From: Thermoplasmata archaeon
Lineage (GTDB): Archaea > Thermoplasmatota > Thermoplasmata > RBG-16-68-12 > JAGMCJ01
Direction of reading: 5' to 3'
DNA: 5,825 bases
Assembly (NCBI GenBank): GCA_023129265.1
Contig: JAGMCJ010000029.1
Coordinates: forward strand, 1 to 5,825
The translations under genes were made by a program, and so were the position numbers. Shown piece by piece: positions 5,253 through 5,825 of the stretch. Within the stretch, counting starts at the first letter, position 1. The number at the start of each line of letters is the position of its first letter. A model generated the notes under the pieces. It searched no databases, was not told the DNA's origin, and saw nothing but the letters and a program-made list of their open reading frames with translations.

Positions 5253-5269
5253 CAGTTTTCCCAGTTTTC
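5253..5269 (+). repeat. Direct repeat CAGTTTTC in the psmB leader
   Basis: CAGTTTTC occurs at 5253-5260 and 5262-5269, separated by one base, between the predicted transcription start and the ribosome binding site of psmB. It may be a binding site for a protein or chance. Confidence 0.4.
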
Positions 5270-5275
5270 GAGGGT
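5270..5275 (+). promoter_or_regulatory. Ribosome binding site of psmB
   Basis: GAGGGT ends five bases before ATG 5281. An out-of-frame ATG at 5276 runs into TGA after two codons and is not used. Confidence 0.6.
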
Positions 5276-5280
5276 ATGAT

Positions 5281-5825
5281 ATGACGCAGATGGCAAATGA
5301 GGTCAAGACAGGGACAACCACACTAGGTATGGTCTGCAAGGACGGTGTGGTATTGGCAGCCGAGCGAAGGGCGACCATGGGGACGCTAATCGCTCACAAG
5401 GCGACGAAGAAGGTGTTCAAGCTGGATGACAATCTGGGCTTGACGACCGCTGGTCTGGTGGGAGACATCCAACTGCTGGCGAGATACATAACTGCGGAGG
5501 TCGAGCTCTTCAAGCTCAAGCGGAACGCTCCCATGCCCGTGAAGTCGTGCGCTACGCTTCTCTCGAACATCCTGGCGGGAAGGAGGTACTTCCCCTATTG
5601 GGTGCAGCTCGTCATCGGCGGCGTGGACGAGGAGGGCAATCACGTGTACTCCCTGGACATGGCCGGAGGGAGCATACCCGACAAGTACGTGACGACAGGG
5701 TCCGGATCTCCCTACGTGTACGGAGTGTTGGAGGACCACTACAAGGACGACGTGAGCCTGGACAATGGCATAGACCTCGCGATAAGGGCCCTGACGGCCG
5801 CCATGAAGAGGGATGCGGTCTCGGG
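5281..5825 (+). CDS. psmB: Proteasome subunit beta (3' partial)
   Basis: Catalytic beta subunit of the archaeal 20S proteasome, the cytoplasmic protease fed by AAA ATPases such as PAN or Cdc48. The window contains 181 codons; the usual length is about 205-215, so roughly 25-35 residues are missing at the 3' edge. An 11-residue propeptide ends in Thr-Gly, and the mature enzyme starts with Thr-Thr-Thr, making T12 the N-terminal nucleophile. In mature numbering Glu17 (in AAERR) and Lys33 (residue 44) complete the active-site set. Downstream are AGLVGD, LLSNIL, the AGGS turn and TTGSGSPYVYGVLE, which contains the conserved Ser129 region, and Lys-Arg-Asp with the Asp166 equivalent just before the edge. 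The sequence closely resembles the Thermoplasma acidophilum subunit as I recall it. It has its own TATA box and ribosome binding site and is divergent from the winged-helix ORF. Confidence 0.97.
   Translation, partial: MTQMANEVKTGTTTLGMVCKDGVVLAAERRATMGTLIAHKATKKVFKLDDNLGLTTAGLVGDIQLLARYITAEVELFKLKRNAPMPVKSCATLLSNILAGRRYFPYWVQLVIGGVDEEGNHVYSLDMAGGSIPDKYVTTGSGSPYVYGVLEDHYKDDVSLDNGIDLAIRALTAAMKRDAVS

Noticed and set aside
5112..5378. Minus-strand ORF (88 codons) over the psmB start
   Set aside because: Antisense to the psmB promoter, propeptide and active-site Thr region. Only its last codons matter, as the possible upstream part of the winged-helix frame.

Overview
The window looks like chromosomal DNA from a moderately GC-rich euryarchaeon, most plausibly in the Thermoplasmatota. 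The main reasons are an archaeal-type proteasome beta subunit that closely resembles (from memory) the Thermoplasma acidophilum protein, a small archaeal PRC-barrel protein, archaeal TATA-like boxes at sensible distances from starts, one gene that appears leaderless, and single-pass surface proteins with a cytoplasmic zinc ribbon or fibronectin type III repeats. The taxonomic placement is inference; no rRNA or other marker beyond psmB is present.

Layout from left to right. Positions 1-1002 (+) hold the 3' part of a surface membrane protein with a C-terminal zinc ribbon, followed after 25 bases by a four-helix membrane protein (1028-1723, +); the two are probably co-transcribed. Facing them are two minus-strand genes: a compact ParB/Srx-fold protein resembling the archaeal serine kinase SerK (1720-2118) and, upstream of it, an 84-residue PRC-barrel protein (2236-2490). 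Divergent from the PRC gene is a class I methyltransferase (2622-3419, +), then a signal-anchored protein with three fibronectin type III repeats (3487-4755, +). A short winged-helix ORF (4752-4937, -) faces it. Its reading frame stays open upstream to 5111, so its true start is unclear. The window ends in psmB (5281 to the edge, +), with a good promoter and ribosome binding site.

The genes do not form one obvious pathway; the strand pattern (+ + - - + + - +) argues for several small transcription units. Two surface/membrane modules (1-1723 and 3487-4755) sit beside housekeeping-type genes. Both convergent gene pairs end on a shared CTAG palindrome, leaving no intergenic terminator space. I saw no mobile element, CRISPR array, tRNA or rRNA, and no clear multi-gene novel system. 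The best leads are the compact SerK-like protein, the PRC-barrel protein as a possible cell-division CdpB relative, the start problem of the winged-helix gene with an inverted repeat around a TATA-like element, and the methyltransferase lacking the usual acidic residue after strand beta-2.
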